From: Vanilla planifolia
Lineage: Eukaryota; Streptophyta; Magnoliopsida; Asparagales; Orchidaceae
Direction of reading: 5' to 3'
DNA: 64,000 nt
Assembly: GCA_023846275.1 (NCBI GenBank)
Contig: CM043868.1
Location: forward strand, 18,881,755 to 18,945,754
The translations under genes were made by a program, and so were the position numbers. How positions within the stretch are numbered: position 1 is the stretch's first letter; each line of letters starts with the position of its first letter. Positions 17,134 through 30,954 of this stretch are shown here, piece after piece. The notes beneath the pieces are model-generated. The model was not told where the DNA came from and did not search any database. It saw only the letters and a program-made list of their open reading frames with translations.

Positions 17134-18214
17134 GTACTAAGAAACCATTATATATGAAATATAAAATATTAAACTCTAGTTTGAATTTATAAGATCTTAG
17201 TAACCTATGAAAACACATAAGAAAAATAATATTATCACACCCCACCTAACAAGCAATCCAATAATATATCTAATAATATTAATATTTGATTAAATATCAA
17301 AGTAAACAATTAAGTGAAAAACACCATCAATTATTCAAGGGTGGTGTTAAAATTAGCAATAATAATTATTTATATTACTATTACAATTCTAAAATTAATC
17401 AAATCGATTTAATATTTCGAAATTTAAATGGGAAAATCTCCTCCAAAAATGTTTGTTTTCACTTATACAAAAATATACATGTTTACATTGATCACGATAC
17501 AATGCAATGTATTCACTCTTTCAAATTAATAATCACCACATCTCAATTCATAATATAATTATAAGTGAAACAACTACAATTCAAATCATACAGATATCAC
17601 AAGAGTCACACTATTACAATCATCATCTTTTCTATTAGATAAAACCTACACATAAAAGTTATACATATCTTATATTCAAATAAAAGACTACATAATAAGA
17701 ACATCCATAAATCACAATTGATATAATAACATCGGAGTTAGAGTTCTATTTATATAATCATTGCCATACAAATGCAATACAAGTCTCTCTTATATAAAAT
17801 TTCTCATATAGCCCTCAAAATAAAATACCTTCTCGCACTCAAAGACTCATGTCAAAGCTCGTTGGAACTCTCATCTTTATGAGTATTTACATCCTAACTT
17901 ATAATATAAATAAGAAATTAGCATAATATATTAAGTAAATAAATTACTAATTATAAATAAAATAATATAAAAAATATAATAATTTAACTAATAAATAAAA
18001 TATAATAGTTAATAAAATAATATATGATAGTTTGTAAATAAAGTATAGTATCATTACATATATACTTATATGCATTTGGTTAATTTATAAATATTATTAT
18101 GTATAATCTTAATATCATATAGTACTCATAATATATTACATTAATTTTGTATAATTAAAATCATTTTTCTCTTTATTTCTTTCTCATCTTTTTTTATGTT
18201 CTTTTCTTCTAGTT
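13461..18214. other. AT-rich intergenic DNA with TA microsatellites
   Basis: I find no gene or identifiable element. There are pure TA runs at about 13851-13869 and 17098-17131. The second is bounded by inverted CAACTATA and TATAGTTG, making one self-complementary hairpin of about 50 bases. The open frame 17286-17558 is Asn/Ile/Tyr-rich and not convincing as a gene. Confidence 0.5.
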
Positions 18215-20625
18215 TTAGAATTTATTCTATGACTATTATCCTTATTAATAGGAGATCCTATATCATATTATCATAATCATAATCATAAAACCAATGTGTC
18301 CCTTATAACTAAAATCTTATGTTAACAAGGATAAGACTTTTGTTATGTCATGACCTATCTCTGAATACTTATAATAATAAGGTGTGTATCTTATCTCATT
18401 ATCATGAAGTCGTCACCACTTTTTTTCACGTCCAATGCTGACAAGGACAAGAAATCTGTTGTCATGGACCATCCGTCAAGCCCCCACCTACATCAAGTAC
18501 AATTACATAACCAAATTATCATCAGAGTGAGGACGAGGAATGAAAAACCAAGGTAAGGACCCGACGATAAGACAAACACCAACTCCTAAATCAGAAATAT
18601 ATATAAACAAAATATGTTTTTTTAACAAATTTACTAATACCAAACCCTTTCCTTTCTCATTTACCTAGTGAAAAGAGCTCTCCTGCAGCATCATTTTTTC
18701 CTACACTCAGTGTTGTAGACACATGGGATGTATGACCTGTGATGTAAGCACTAAATGAGATTTTACATATCTCAATAGATAAATCCACAATAGATGACCA
18801 GATATGAAAGAGATATCAAATGACAAGACATACCATGTGTAGTGAAGATAAATCATATGCATAAAACTACAATCACACAAGATATCATATATAAGGTAAT
18901 GTCAAATGAAAACTATAAAGAAATGTTAGTTCCTTATATATGTGTATTATTATCGGGCCCAATTCCCTTTGACACATTATCCTATGGATCTAATCATCAC
19001 CAATAAATGACCTCTAGCCGACATCCAACAAAACACATAAAACTAGGCAGATATTTGATCTGAAGATCAATACCCTATAACACATGCTGGACCTAATGCC
19101 ACCACGCAGATATGATACCATAACTGCAACACATGCTAGGCCTAGTGTAAATCATCATGGATTTATAGCACATAACATATAACACTAGGCAGATATCTGA
19201 TCCGAAGATCGATACCCTACAACATATGTTGGGACTAGTGGTGAAGATAATGTTCTCTGGAAATCCCATTTTTATTTGTCATTTTTCCAAACATCAATCA
19301 AGATACTTATACCATATCAAAAGACCTTTCGTTCCATATTGCTTCTTCCCTTTTTATTTTAGCATATTGTATCATATTATTTATTTCTTTACTATATGTA
19401 ATAATATTAATGTGTAACATATGCAACAATCAAAATACGTAACAGTAAGAAAAGCATGTAAAAATACATAATAATGTACTACATCATAGGATTAAGAATT
19501 TATCTACCTGACTTTTGATGTACAATTTGTATTGCCCACTTCTTATTCTTCTTGATGTCCTACAAGCTCATAAAATGTAAAAATAATCAATTTAAAATAT
19601 GCGTATTAGCCAAAAATTGCTTTCTAAAAGCTGTTCCCAAACATTTAAAATCCCAAATGTCTTAATTTCGACTGTTTGGCTTTTGTAGGTGCTGGACCTC
19701 TAGCGCCCAGCATGCCCGGTTAAGCAGTGAGACCCGATCCAAGGCCTGGACTAGCTCCTGCATATCTCTCTCCCATCCAACGGAATTGAAATAGTTCACC
19801 GACGAAATTAGAAACCTCGTGTGCTCCCGCCGGCCAATTGACCCCCTCTTGGTCTCCGTCACTCACATGAAAGCCTTACATAACCCGACCACGAAGTAAT
19901 TTTTTTCTTACCTTACGGAAATCCTTGTCGGCTATTACTGTCGCGGTTGGAACTTCGCTAAGCAAAGCAGCAGCTATCGAAAATCTCACCCTCGCAACTT
20001 TGGCAATCTCCTCGCAATCGGTGTTAGCATAAGTGCTTTTCAAACGCACCATAGTTTTGGCTTTTATAACCACGATCGAAATTCATAAACCGACTTGCCC
20101 GAAGGTTCATGAATTGGCATTTTGCATAACACCCCTTCAGAATTCTTTATTTGCACATATATCTCCCCCAGAGAAGTATACATATGCCAAAATTCCTAAA
20201 AATTGCACATATACCCAGTGCAGCCAACATCTTTTGAAATTGCAAATATACCTTCAACCAAAACGAATATGAACTATGCCGACATTTACAAAATTACAAA
20301 TCTATCCTCAACGTTACAAATTTATCTATTCTTTTAAAAATTCATAATTTATTCCTTAGAGCTTCGAAAATTACAAACTAAACAATGTTGAATTTGTCTC
20401 AAAGAGCTCTTAATCAAAATAAATAAAATAAAATAATTTAAGGCTATTACGCCATCTCTGAGTACTCATAATAGTGATGTATAAAATTTCTTTTATTATC
20501 ATAGAGCTATCACCCCAATTACTAGTATCTTATCTTGAAGAGAATGAGACCTTTATTGTGTCGCAGCCCTAACTTCAAGTGCCCAAAACATAAAGTGTAA
20601 TGTCTATCTCATTTATTAGGTCACT
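18215..20625. repeat. Degenerate ~110-bp tandem array, interrupted by a solo LTR
   Basis: Bases 18215-18473 and 20452-20625 carry related segments with a pattern like ACAAGGAYAAGA followed by TGTCATGRCC, TATCTCTGARTACT and TATTATCATRAAG, recurring about every 110 bases. The LTR element at 18474-20451 interrupts one unit: the left half ends GTCATGGACCATC and the right half resumes CCATCTCTGAGTACT. Joining the halves restores the unit as seen at 18343-18372. Three or four decayed units are visible. Confidence 0.55.
18474..20451 (-). mobile_element. Old solo LTR (same family as 50.7-55.2 kb), 5-bp TSD CCATC
   Basis: This 1,978-bp stretch aligns along its length with the minus-oriented LTR at 52694-54862: the same GAGTGAGGAC and GACCCGACG region near the left end, the same CCTGTGATG-AAGCACT block near 18745, the same stem-like units with GATCCGAAGATCGATACCCT near 19200, and the same ACAAATCTATCCTCAACGTT run near the right end, terminating in GGCTATTACG (compare GGCTGTTACA). 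The perfect 5-bp duplication CCATC flanks it (18469-18473 and 20452-20456). It is clearly more diverged than the other two copies, hence older. No coding domain, primer-binding site or second LTR is present. Confidence 0.8.
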
Positions 20626-23185
20626 ACAAGATAAGAATATAGAAAAAAATATTGTCTCAACTTTCTTTCTTACTCGTGATCTATTAAATCACTAGGCACT
20701 AGTAAATCTACACACGCACACACATATACACATACACACACACAACACATCAATAATAACAATGTATTATGATAAAATCAAAACATATATAGATTATTCT
20801 ATGTCATAGAGATGCTTATATCACTATGCATTCAATAATAATAGTTAAGAAATTTAATAAAAAAATCTACTTATATTATAGTTAATTAATTTATTTACCT
20901 AATGACCTTGAGATGCCTTTTTCATGATTTTTTTCTTATATTTCATTTTAATGGTTATCTTTCTTATGGTTGAACTTGCTTTCTTCTTTCTCTAGTTATC
21001 CTATGCATAGAAATTGAACAAGGTTCTATTATAATATATTGATTTAATTTTGTTCATAATACAAAAAGATAGTGAGATTTCATCATGCAAAAAGGTTTCC
21101 TCGTATCTAACTTAGTTATTTTCATCTCACTTTTTTTTTTTCCAAAATTTCATAAATTTATTAAATTTTACAATGAATAAATCATTAAATCCTTTCATTT
21201 GATTTAAAGCCTCTAGAAACCCACCTAAATAACTACAAATTCAATTCCATACTAAACTCTTAAAATAAAATCTAGAATTTATAAAGAGTGCTTAAATAAC
21301 AAATCCTAAACATAAAGAGACAACACTAAATTCAACAAATTCATTCTTAGATCATTCAAGCTTAACTCCAACCTCCAAAATAAACTAAATGGGATTTCTA
21401 AATTCAATAACACAGTCAAAGTAAAAGCATCAAGAAAAAGTATTAGAAATCACCTTGAATACCTTAACTCCATAGAAGGATTCTTGCTACACAATGTTGT
21501 TTCCAAACATGGCTGAACTTCTTCACTATCATTGCATACTATAACAACAAAAAAGCTTTTCAGCAAGATGTTGTAGCAGTTCTTCTTCCCTGGAATTCTA
21601 GCTGCGATCAACACAGCAGCAAATACGGCTTCCAACGTGATACTTCAGCCATCCCTTGCTCTCATTTCTCGTTATTGAAATTTCCAGCTGCAAGCAGTTT
21701 TCCCTTGCTCATATCCTCCAAGCAACACCACCACCACAATGTGACTATTATTTCCCTACAAGAATCCTCACGGCAGCAACATCATAGCCAAGCCTTTGCT
21801 GCAAGCTGCACCTAGCAGCTCGCCCTAAGTTTTCTCCAAAAGAATTCACTCACTGTCTTCTAGAAACAGCAACACAGCAAGGCATTCTAAGCCAGTTATT
21901 GTTTCTGGGACACTACTGGAGACACATTTGAAAATTAAAATTTTATTACGATATGCACCAAAACTAAAAATTAACTTCAATAATTAAAATATCAAGCTTT
22001 ATTTTTTTATGCATGTGATTAATTTTGAGATGTTACAAGAATGTTATTTATGACATAATGTTATTTTATTTAGTTTCTTTTATATTGATTATTTGGTTAA
22101 TTTTAGTTAAATGTCATTTATTATTCATATTTATCTTTTGAATAATTTGTTGACTATTTCTTTTATTTACATAACAAAAAATGATCCCAACATACAAAAA
22201 GAAGTAAAATAAAATAATAATAATGGTAAGTGGGTTCTCATCATGAGATCATAAAAATTTATTATAGATTTTATATGAAATTTTATGAAAATATGAAAAC
22301 GAAAAGAATACTATAATTTTTTTGGTCTTTGGATAAAAAAAACTGAATGTTTTTATATGTTTTACATAATTATATTAATTATTATAAAATTTATAAGTAA
22401 TATAAATTCTTTATCATTGATGTTTGAATGAATAGATGTTATGTGATATGAACTTATCATTGAAAAATGTCTTGATACATAAAAATCTATCATAGTTGAG
22501 TTGTGGTCTTTTTATGTTTTGCATAAGAAGTTTTTCCAAAATTTATACTAATCGATTATTAATTTCCATTTGTTTGGACATTGAAGCACAATAAGTGAGC
22601 ACCCAATCTCTTTAGCTAGGGCTTAATTGCTAAATTGAATGTATACTTATAAATAGGCAGTAGTCACATCTTCTAGGACATAAAGAAGTAGTATGGTAAG
22701 CTACATGTGCCAATGAAGTACATGAGTGTAACATAACATAGCAAATTTGTTACAGGACAATAATTATTTAACATTGAAGGATGTTTTGTGTGTAGAAAGT
22801 GTGTTGGAAATTTAAAGCTTGGTTGATTCAGTTCTCTTAACATAGAAAATAACCATTAATTAGTTCATGTCTCAATAGGATAACGTTCAGTTGATCAAAT
22901 TAGGAAAGTGGTCCTATTTCACAACTTTTTTTTGCAAAATATGTATTATGTTTTTGTCGATCCAAAATTAGTAAAATTTCAATATTTTCTAATTATGACT
23001 ATTTACCTTTGTACCCACGTTTTAACTTTTCTTTCCAGGATGCAATGAACGGTTTGTCCTCCCCACCTCTCTTTGGCCAATCAAGCACGAGATCAGCGGA
23101 ACCAGTCGATGGATCGAACCACTCCCCGGAACATCCTCACCTGATCCCACCGCCTCTTTTACCAACTTTCATAATCTAAATTCAG
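20626..23185. other. Intergenic DNA; possible LTR fragment at 21450-21920
   Basis: The region is mostly AT-rich with a CA-rich microsatellite near 20710-20745. Bases 21450-21920 are clearly richer in GC and contain many GCAGCA and CTTGC words. Such composition is common in plant LTRs, but no termini or target duplication could be fixed. From about 23040 the sequence becomes GC- and CT-rich ahead of the DUF1191 gene; a CCAAT motif occurs at about 23078 (TTGGCCAATCAAG), a possible promoter element. Confidence 0.4.
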
Positions 23186-23468
23186 ATGTTACGTCTCAGA
23201 CGCCACTTTCCCGCCTGCTCTGTCTCTCTCTCTCCCTCCCTCCCTCTTCCCCAACCCCCTTCTTCGGAGTCCTGCTCCTGTACATTTCCTTCCCCGTGCG
23301 CGCCATTGGCCCTCCCGGCCCCCCTTTCTGGGGGCCGACAACTTTATCCCTTCCCCTTTCCAATATCAAAAGCGCAGCAAAACATCCTAAAAGAGATACC
23401 CTTTTCACCTTCCTCGCCATTGCACGCCTTCATGACGCCGGCGCGTCCACCTTCATGAACAGAGCTAG

Positions 23469-24437
23469 ATGATGGGTCCCCGGCTTTGCCTCTGCTTCTT
23501 CGCAGAAGCACTCCTTCTTCTCTCACTTGCAGCCTCCTCCGCTGGCCGCAATGCCTCCACTGCCGTTCAGCTGGACTTACTCATACGAAACCGCGCCTTC
23601 CGAGCCATTCCACTCTATCGCGCCGGTCGGCCTTACCACATACAGCTGCCGGCAAAATTCTCCGTCATTGAGGCCTCTGCAATGCGCCTACGAGGAGCAG
23701 ACCTTTGGCTCCGCGGCGCGACCCACGGATCCTTCCGCCTTCCGCCTGGGATCTTCACTGGGCCATACGCTAAGAGGACCATACTCGTTTTCCAGGACCT
23801 CGGCAACCTCTCCTCCATCTACTACAACGTCCCCGGTTACGTCCTCATCGCCCCGGTCGTTGGGTGCCTGGCCTACGACGCATCAAACGTCAGCCTCGGC
23901 GGCGTGGTCTCCGCCATCAAAGAGCTCAGTCTCAGGCCCTCGCGCGATCCGATATCGATCACGTTTTCGACCTTTGCGATGCCGGAAGGCGCCGATTCCA
24001 GCAAAGCGGTCCGGTGTGTCAAGTTCGGGCGGAATGGGTCGGTGTACTTTGGCAGCGATGCCGCGGCGGGGATGACGTGCAAGGCGACCGGCACCGGTCA
24101 CTTCTCGGTGGTTCTTCCGCTGTTAGCCCCTGTGCCGGCACCAGCATTGGCTCCGGTGATTGCGGCCAAAGAGACGAGAAGGCGGTATTGGAGGCCGTGG
24201 TGGGTGGCAGTGGCGGTGGTGGCCGTGATATGTGGAGCGGTGGTCGTGGCATTGGCGGTGGCGGGTGCAATGAGGTTGGTACGGAACAGGAAAATGGAGG
24301 AGATGGAGAAGAGAGCAGAAGAAGGGGAGGTTTTGGAGAGCGTATGGATCGGCGCAAGCAAGATGCCGTCGGCGGCGATTTCGCGGACTCGGCCGACCAT
24401 TGAGAGTGAGAGCCTCCCTTGGTCTTCCGTAACCTAA
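23469..24437 (+). CDS. DUF1191-family single-pass membrane protein
   Basis: An intronless 322-aa frame in a GC-rich island. Residues 1-25 are a signal peptide. Residues 35 to about 215 match the plant DUF1191 family as I know it: LDLLIRNRAFRA near the start, LPAKFSVIEASAMRLR at 60-75, LVFQDLGNLSSIYYNVPGY at 106-124, VGCLAYDASN at 131-140 and PISITF at 161-166. A Pro/Ala linker (220-230) precedes a transmembrane helix at about 244-268, a basic stop-transfer stretch (MRLVRNRK) and a short cytosolic tail ending near RTRPTIESESLP. N-glycosylation sequons at Asn28, Asn113, Asn140 and Asn189 fit an extracellular domain. The biochemical function of this family is unknown to me. The ATG at 23472 (second residue) could equally be the start. 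No splice sites are needed, and length matches the family. Confidence 0.92.
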   Translation: MMGPRLCLCFFAEALLLLSLAASSAGRNASTAVQLDLLIRNRAFRAIPLYRAGRPYHIQLPAKFSVIEASAMRLRGADLWLRGATHGSFRLPPGIFTGPYAKRTILVFQDLGNLSSIYYNVPGYVLIAPVVGCLAYDASNVSLGGVVSAIKELSLRPSRDPISITFSTFAMPEGADSSKAVRCVKFGRNGSVYFGSDAAAGMTCKATGTGHFSVVLPLLAPVPAPALAPVIAAKETRRRYWRPWWVAVAVVAVICGAVVVALAVAGAMRLVRNRKMEEMEKRAEEGEVLESVWIGASKMPSAAISRTRPTIESESLPWSSVT

Positions 24438-25440
24438 TGAAATTTAATTGTTTTTCTTTTTAATTTATTTTTTTTATGTGTTTGAAATTCATGGTAACGC
24501 TCTATGCATTTTTTTTTTTCATCTTTTTGATTTTTCTAATATGTGGCTGTTTCAGCTTTCCACTTCTATATGACTATGTTTATTATGTAATGATAGAGAG
24601 CAGGTAAGCTTTTCTCACCATCTACCTTTTTCTTTTAGAGTTACTTTAGTTTTATTTTTTGGCATTTTAAATTTTTTTTATAGTAAATAATAATAAATGA
24701 TTACTCCAATGCATTCCACGAATAAAATTTCTTGAAATGTTCAATCTTTATGGGATTAATTTTTTTTTACAAATTCATAAAATTTAATAAATTTTACTAT
24801 TTAATCAAATTTAAGTATTTCAAAGTTAAAAAATCATACTTGTATGCAAATTTTATTTTTATTTATATATGTGAAAAAATAAAATATGATTATTATTAAA
24901 AGATCATCTAATCATACAATATGACAAATTTTAAAGTTAATTATTTTTATATTATTTATTTCAAAACCTATAATAATTTAATATCTCTATCTCATGATGT
25001 TACAAATTCTCGTAAGAGAAAAAACTTCTTAGAATTTAATGAACGTATGACAATAAAAAAATATTAGAACAAAGAGAACAAAAAAAGCTCTTTACATAAG
25101 CTTAAATGAGATTTTTATAAAGGGACAAAAAATCATTTTTATTTATTTCAATGATAAATAGATTATTATTTTTGAAGGCATACAAGAGAATTTTCATTTA
25201 AGATGCATAAGAGAATCTTTAAATTCAAAAATATTACATTTTTTATATAAACATTAAACCATTATCTATGTGAAAAGTAAAAGTATATATACACAAATAA
25301 TCTGTGTGTGTGCTCGTCTGTGCGTGTATGCAATAAATTTAAATATATTTGAATGTATGTATATGTATATGTATATATATATATATACATACATACATAC
25401 ATACATATATACATGCATACAAACATATTTAAATAAATAA

Positions 25441-25488
<48 letters not shown>

Positions 25489-25712
25489 TATTGAATTGAG
25501 TCTAATATAATAAACTTTTAAATCAATGTTTATTTAAAAAAATTATGAATTTTTAAAAATAAATTGTTGAATGAATTAATTAAAAAATTAATTATATAAT
25601 TTTATTCTAACACCTTCACCAAATATAAATAAGTGACAAAAGTGAGGTGGAGGTGTGAGGAGTTGAGAAGTGATATTCAAGTTTACTAAGGAATTAGATA
25701 GATTAAAAGAGG

Positions 25713-25762
<50 letters not shown>

Positions 25763-28700
25763 GAGAAATTTATCAAAGGAATAAAAAATTACAAAAAACT
25801 CAACAAATAGAGAAAAAGAAATCAAAGAAAAAAAATCAAAGGCGAGGCGTTAATTGTGATTACCAATTTTTTGGCGACGTTAACATTGAAATGAGATTAA
25901 GTTGGGCTCTAGCATGGTTGGGTTTAGCTTTTGTGAACTTTTGGGTTTAATTTTGTATTTGATAATCTTTGGAATAGAATGGATTGGATGTAAAAATCCA
26001 CTTGTGGTTATTGAAGAGTTTTTGTTAGCTAAATGAATAGTTCAATCAATTGATTGAATCATTAGATCAATTTAAACCGATGATAATGATGGTGTAAGTC
26101 ATCAAATGAACTATACTTACTATCCACCAACTATAGCAAAAATGATTAAGAAGAAATAAAAAAGAGAGAAGAAAGAATTATATGTATTTTTTGAGAAACA
26201 CACAACTCAATATATTTTCGACTTTCAAATTCATAACACTTATCTTTGATACATAAAAGATATTTTGAGATAATATAAGAGTTTAATTAGGGTGGTTATC
26301 TTACATCATATTACAATAATCTAAACAAAGCATAATACAATTGATTATTAAGTAAGTTTTGTCTATCTCAAAATTCATATTTCACTTTTTATAAACTTCT
26401 TGAAACTCATACATTTTTTATAATTAAAAGCTTTTTTTTATCAAATTCCTTTTTAAAACATTAGAATTTTCTTTTAAAACAATTTCCAATTTTTGTCTTT
26501 TTATTTTCTATGTACAACTTTTTCTTAGGATTAAATGGTATAACAAGGGATTAGATTATCTAGTAGCATAGATTGTATAATCTAATTAAATGAATCAAAC
26601 CATTTAAATGGACATCTAACCTTTCAACTAGGCACAAATGGGCTGTCTAGTTTGATGACCCAAATCATTTGATGGCTTGGTTGGATAATGATAGATGGAC
26701 CATCTAATTGCATCACCAACTTCTTCAATTTTCTTGGCTCAACATGACCATACAAAATAGTTAATTGAACCGTTTATCAAGTCACAAAAACATTTTAAAA
26801 AAATGTTAACAACAAATGAGATATCAAAAACTCCATACAAGCCAATTTTGAGCCAAAATCATGTAGAATTCATGGATCAACTCCTCACTACATCCTAACA
26901 ATGAATTTAAACTCAAATTTTAAATCTAATGGGAGAATACAAAAATTTCATGGAAATCAAAATCCTACATTTTTGGTCTTATACTTGTTCTATTCAAAAC
27001 ATATGCTTGTATATAAATTTAATTTTGGACCCCATCTAAAAATTTTATAGTTTATTTTATACAACATTTTCAATAGAATATCTGTTACCTATTTTAATTC
27101 ATCAAGTTTCAATATTAATTTACATTAACTCAAAATTCAACAAAATTACATCTTATGAACTAATTTCATCTAACTTTTTAATAAATTATTTTTTATTCAG
27201 AATTTTGTGACACTTCAAAATATCACATTAATTCTGTTGTAATAATTGGAACATATCTAGAATGACTTAAATTTATGATTGTACATCAAAGTCTTCTCAT
27301 AATTTTATTATGAATGCATAATCACAAGATAATTCTTATATTTATTTTTAGGCATGACAACTTTATTTATGAGAATTAAATATTTAGTTGTAGAGCTAAA
27401 TGGTTGCCCAAATCACATTTTGTCATGTTGTTTTCATTATGTGCATAAGCGACAACTTTGTTTAAAGTTTCTTAACTTGAACAATTGATACTTCATATTT
27501 CATTGGATTACTTTTTCATGTGTATCATATTAACATTTAACATGATCAAAGGCAAATTAAACAACATGATCATTACCTTTAAATATCCTTATCTTGCTTT
27601 ATTGTAATGGTTTAGCATTAGGCACTAATCATAAATAAATGTGTTGCTTATTATGGAAATTTTGTATTGTCGTGGTATGAAGGAATTTACAAAAATTCAT
27701 AGTGATAGCCAAAGAAATTACATACTTAAGCAAAATATTTAACTATAGGAATTTCTTTAACAAGGATCCTACCATAATAGCTGATGGTAATCTCCTATCT
27801 AATCATTGAAGTAATCCATTGGATCTCATAAATGTTCGTATTATTGGATAGCCATAAGAAATGGTCCTTGGAAATCGACTCTTAAGCTTTAAATGACTAG
27901 GAACTTTTAATGGATTCATTATCAAAGCCATCTAATGAAAGACATAGCCAAAGCTAAACTTCATCGTGCTTATACTAACATTATCCAATAATATCCATAT
28001 CATATGATGAAATGCAAGCATATAACCTTTATAATAATTGCCACATATTAAGACATGAATAGATTATGATTTCTTTTGTTTTTAGAAGACTATAAGATAC
28101 TTAAATAATAATCTAAAGAAAGATCTTAAATACAAATACTCTTTAATACAAATGTACTAAATGATTTGAATATATATCCTCTAAACATCTGCATAACTAC
28201 ATGGGTATCATTTCATAAAGGAAATATAATAATTGTATTTATCTATAATAATTGTTTTTCTAGAACAACCAACCATGCAATGTAACAAGTCTCCATTAAT
28301 GGTTGTTATGTTACCTCTACATTTAATGCTAATATTCTTTTAAATAACTCATCTACTAACTCATTCTACTCTTTGGGAATTTAGAAAAAATAATTACAAT
28401 AAACTTTGATCATCTCATGATCCAATTAAATGTGTTCTTTCTAAAAACCATCTTTGATATTAAACTTCTTTTAATTTGCTATCTACAAATATATGACTAT
28501 CAAATACTTGTTTTTATCAAGGATTGAGTGTACCATAGTCTTATAATCATAGCTTTGTTCTTTGCATGATTATTTAAACAAAAAAGAAATCAAACTGAAA
28601 GGTTTGCTTCAAAATGATCCATATAAGACTTTTTAAACATTTTAAGCACTAATATGTTCATATTATTCTTGTTTCCCTTCTAGAAGTAGCTCCAAAATAA

Positions 28701-30954
28701 CAACTAAACTTTGTGGGCACTTTAAAGCTCAAAAGTTTAAAATCAACTAATATTTTTTCTTTAAAAGTTAACTTTAAGATTAATTTAATGCATGATTCAA
28801 TGATCAACTTTTTTCATTAAGAAATTTATGCTCATCAAAGGAGGTTAATTATGACTTCAATGTGTGAGTTCAAAATATATTTGTAAGGTTTTAATTATTT
28901 TAACAAAGCTAAAGACAATATCTCCATAACAAGTTATTTACATTTAATCTAAAAAAATGTGACTCAATTAATATATAAATATCTACATAAAAGTATGTCA
29001 CTAATTGCCACATAAACAACAGTAAGACAAAAAATAGAATAATATCATCAACGTTCGAATTATTAAGAAAAGAAAATTTTGTCAAATAATCTTGGAGTTA
29101 TTAGAAATCTTTTACACATTATTTCATCCATTCTATTTTCTTATTCATAAATGCTTAGAGAAGTGAAAGATATTTGCCACTTAGCCTAAAAACAAAAAAA
29201 ATTCAACCTAGCTATAAGACCAATTAACTTCTCATATGTCAATCAAAGTCTTTATCTAGTTTAGATGAGCTAAGTTTCTCATTTGGTTAGCTAATATCCT
29301 AAGAGCTTTCCTTAAGATTTGTATACTTAGAATGATTCAATTGTATCTAATACTTTTGTAATATTTCAAAGGCTTTTATAAAATTTGTAATGTTCATCAA
29401 TAGTGTGACATTTTAAAAGATAAATATCAATATTACAAAAAAATACACTTAGTCTAAAGCCTAAAAACAATGATGTTTCAACTGTTCTAAATGATATTAT
29501 CACATAATAATGTATATCATAATCTATAATTAATTTCACATTTTTCATCATATATTATCATATAAATCTGATGTATCCAGAGAAAGCTCACAACAAGCTC
29601 TTGATTGAGTACCCCAACAAGGGATCTACCAATGCATCTATAAGTGACAAGTGCATATTCATATAATCTATGCACATACATCAACTTTTTATTTCTTATC
29701 TTAACCATCACCATGTTAAGGACTCCCAAATATTAGACCTTCATAACGAATCCTACTTCACGTACTTCAAATTCATATTAATTATGTTTTCCTTCTAGAA
29801 AAAGTAATGCTTCTTTTTATTGATTGAATGAACCCAATAAGGTATATTTAGTTAAGGTTGGGCATCCATCAACATACACTAAGCATCCCAAGAGGAGAGA
29901 GAAAAAGATTTGTATATGTCATGTTAGTTCTCTAACTTTCATTAACATCTAAACTTGTCTCACTTTTTCATGTGTCACTATTTTGCTCCATAGAGTTAAA
30001 ATTCAAGGGGAATCATAAGTTAACACCTACGGGATATAAAATAACTTTACCGTCACAATGAAACTTCATGGATTTTTGGAAACTTGATGCAAAGATGAAA
30101 TGAAGAGACCATGGCTTTGAAGTTATTTAACAATGGGCTTCATAACATAACAATGTAAGTTCAAGAGACCCATTTGTTTATGAATATACAAGTATAAGTC
30201 ACATGGCTAATTCCTTTCTAAGTAAGTGGTAATGGAAGACCTCGTCAAGATTCATAGAATCTCCAAAGAATCTTAAAATGTTTATATTCTTCATGATATA
30301 ATTACAATGAATTCATGTAAGATTGAACATCTCAGAAAATATGATATACATTAAACTACTAGTATTGACAAGCATCCTTTTGATGTTAAAAGTTGGCAAT
30401 TATCACATATATGAAATCATCTTATCATGCAAGTTAACTCCAATATGCAAATCATCAAAATTAAAAGTAGTGAAATTAAGTTAATAAACTAAAGTCATCT
30501 TTCCTTATATAAGATTGGTAGACTTTTTTGATAGAGTTTGTGTTAGATAACTCCTACCTCATATAATATAAACGATACAAATTTGATGCTAGATGGATGG
30601 TGCAAATGTTAGAGTAGCGTAAAGATTAACTTGCACAAGTTTGGAATAAAGAAAACACAAAGTATAAACATGAGAAATCAAAAAAGTCGACACAAAAAAT
30701 ACTCATCTCAGACAATCTTTGCTAAGAGGGGACTAAGAGCCACACAGAGGTCGTTATATATGCCAAGCCTATAACCTCTACAATGGCACAAAGATAGAGT
30801 ATTCAAAAAAAGACTTGATAAATCAATATCGTGATAAAAAAAACAAAGTAAAGGTCACACTGGCACAGATTGAAAACACAGAAAAAACTTTATCAAGCAT
30901 GGAGGTAAACTAGAATAACGAAGTAATTTTCTCATAAAGATAACTCAAACGCTT
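24438..30954. other. AT-rich intergenic DNA with microsatellites, no gene seen
   Basis: Bases 24438-24600 presumably include the DUF1191 3' UTR. Simple repeats occur at about 25365-25410 (TA/CATA), 25445-25483 (TA) and 25708-25758 (GA). The rest shows no readable gene. Parts of 27.6-30.6 kb have slightly higher complexity and may be an ancient retroelement, but no pol motif could be read in any frame. Confidence 0.45.
25365..25760. repeat. Cluster of TA, CATA and GA microsatellites
   Basis: A TATGTA/CATA tract (about 25355-25425), a pure TA run (about 25447-25483) and a GA run (about 25725-25758) lie within 400 bases. The GA run reads as a poly-Ser-Leu open frame on the minus strand, which is an artefact of the repeat. 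Confidence 0.85.

Noticed and set aside
23527..24403. Several long overlapping open frames on both strands over the DUF1191 gene
   Set aside because: They are frame shadows of a GC-rich coding sequence; their translations are Pro/Ser/Arg-rich and match no family, whereas the 23469-24437 frame matches DUF1191 along its length.
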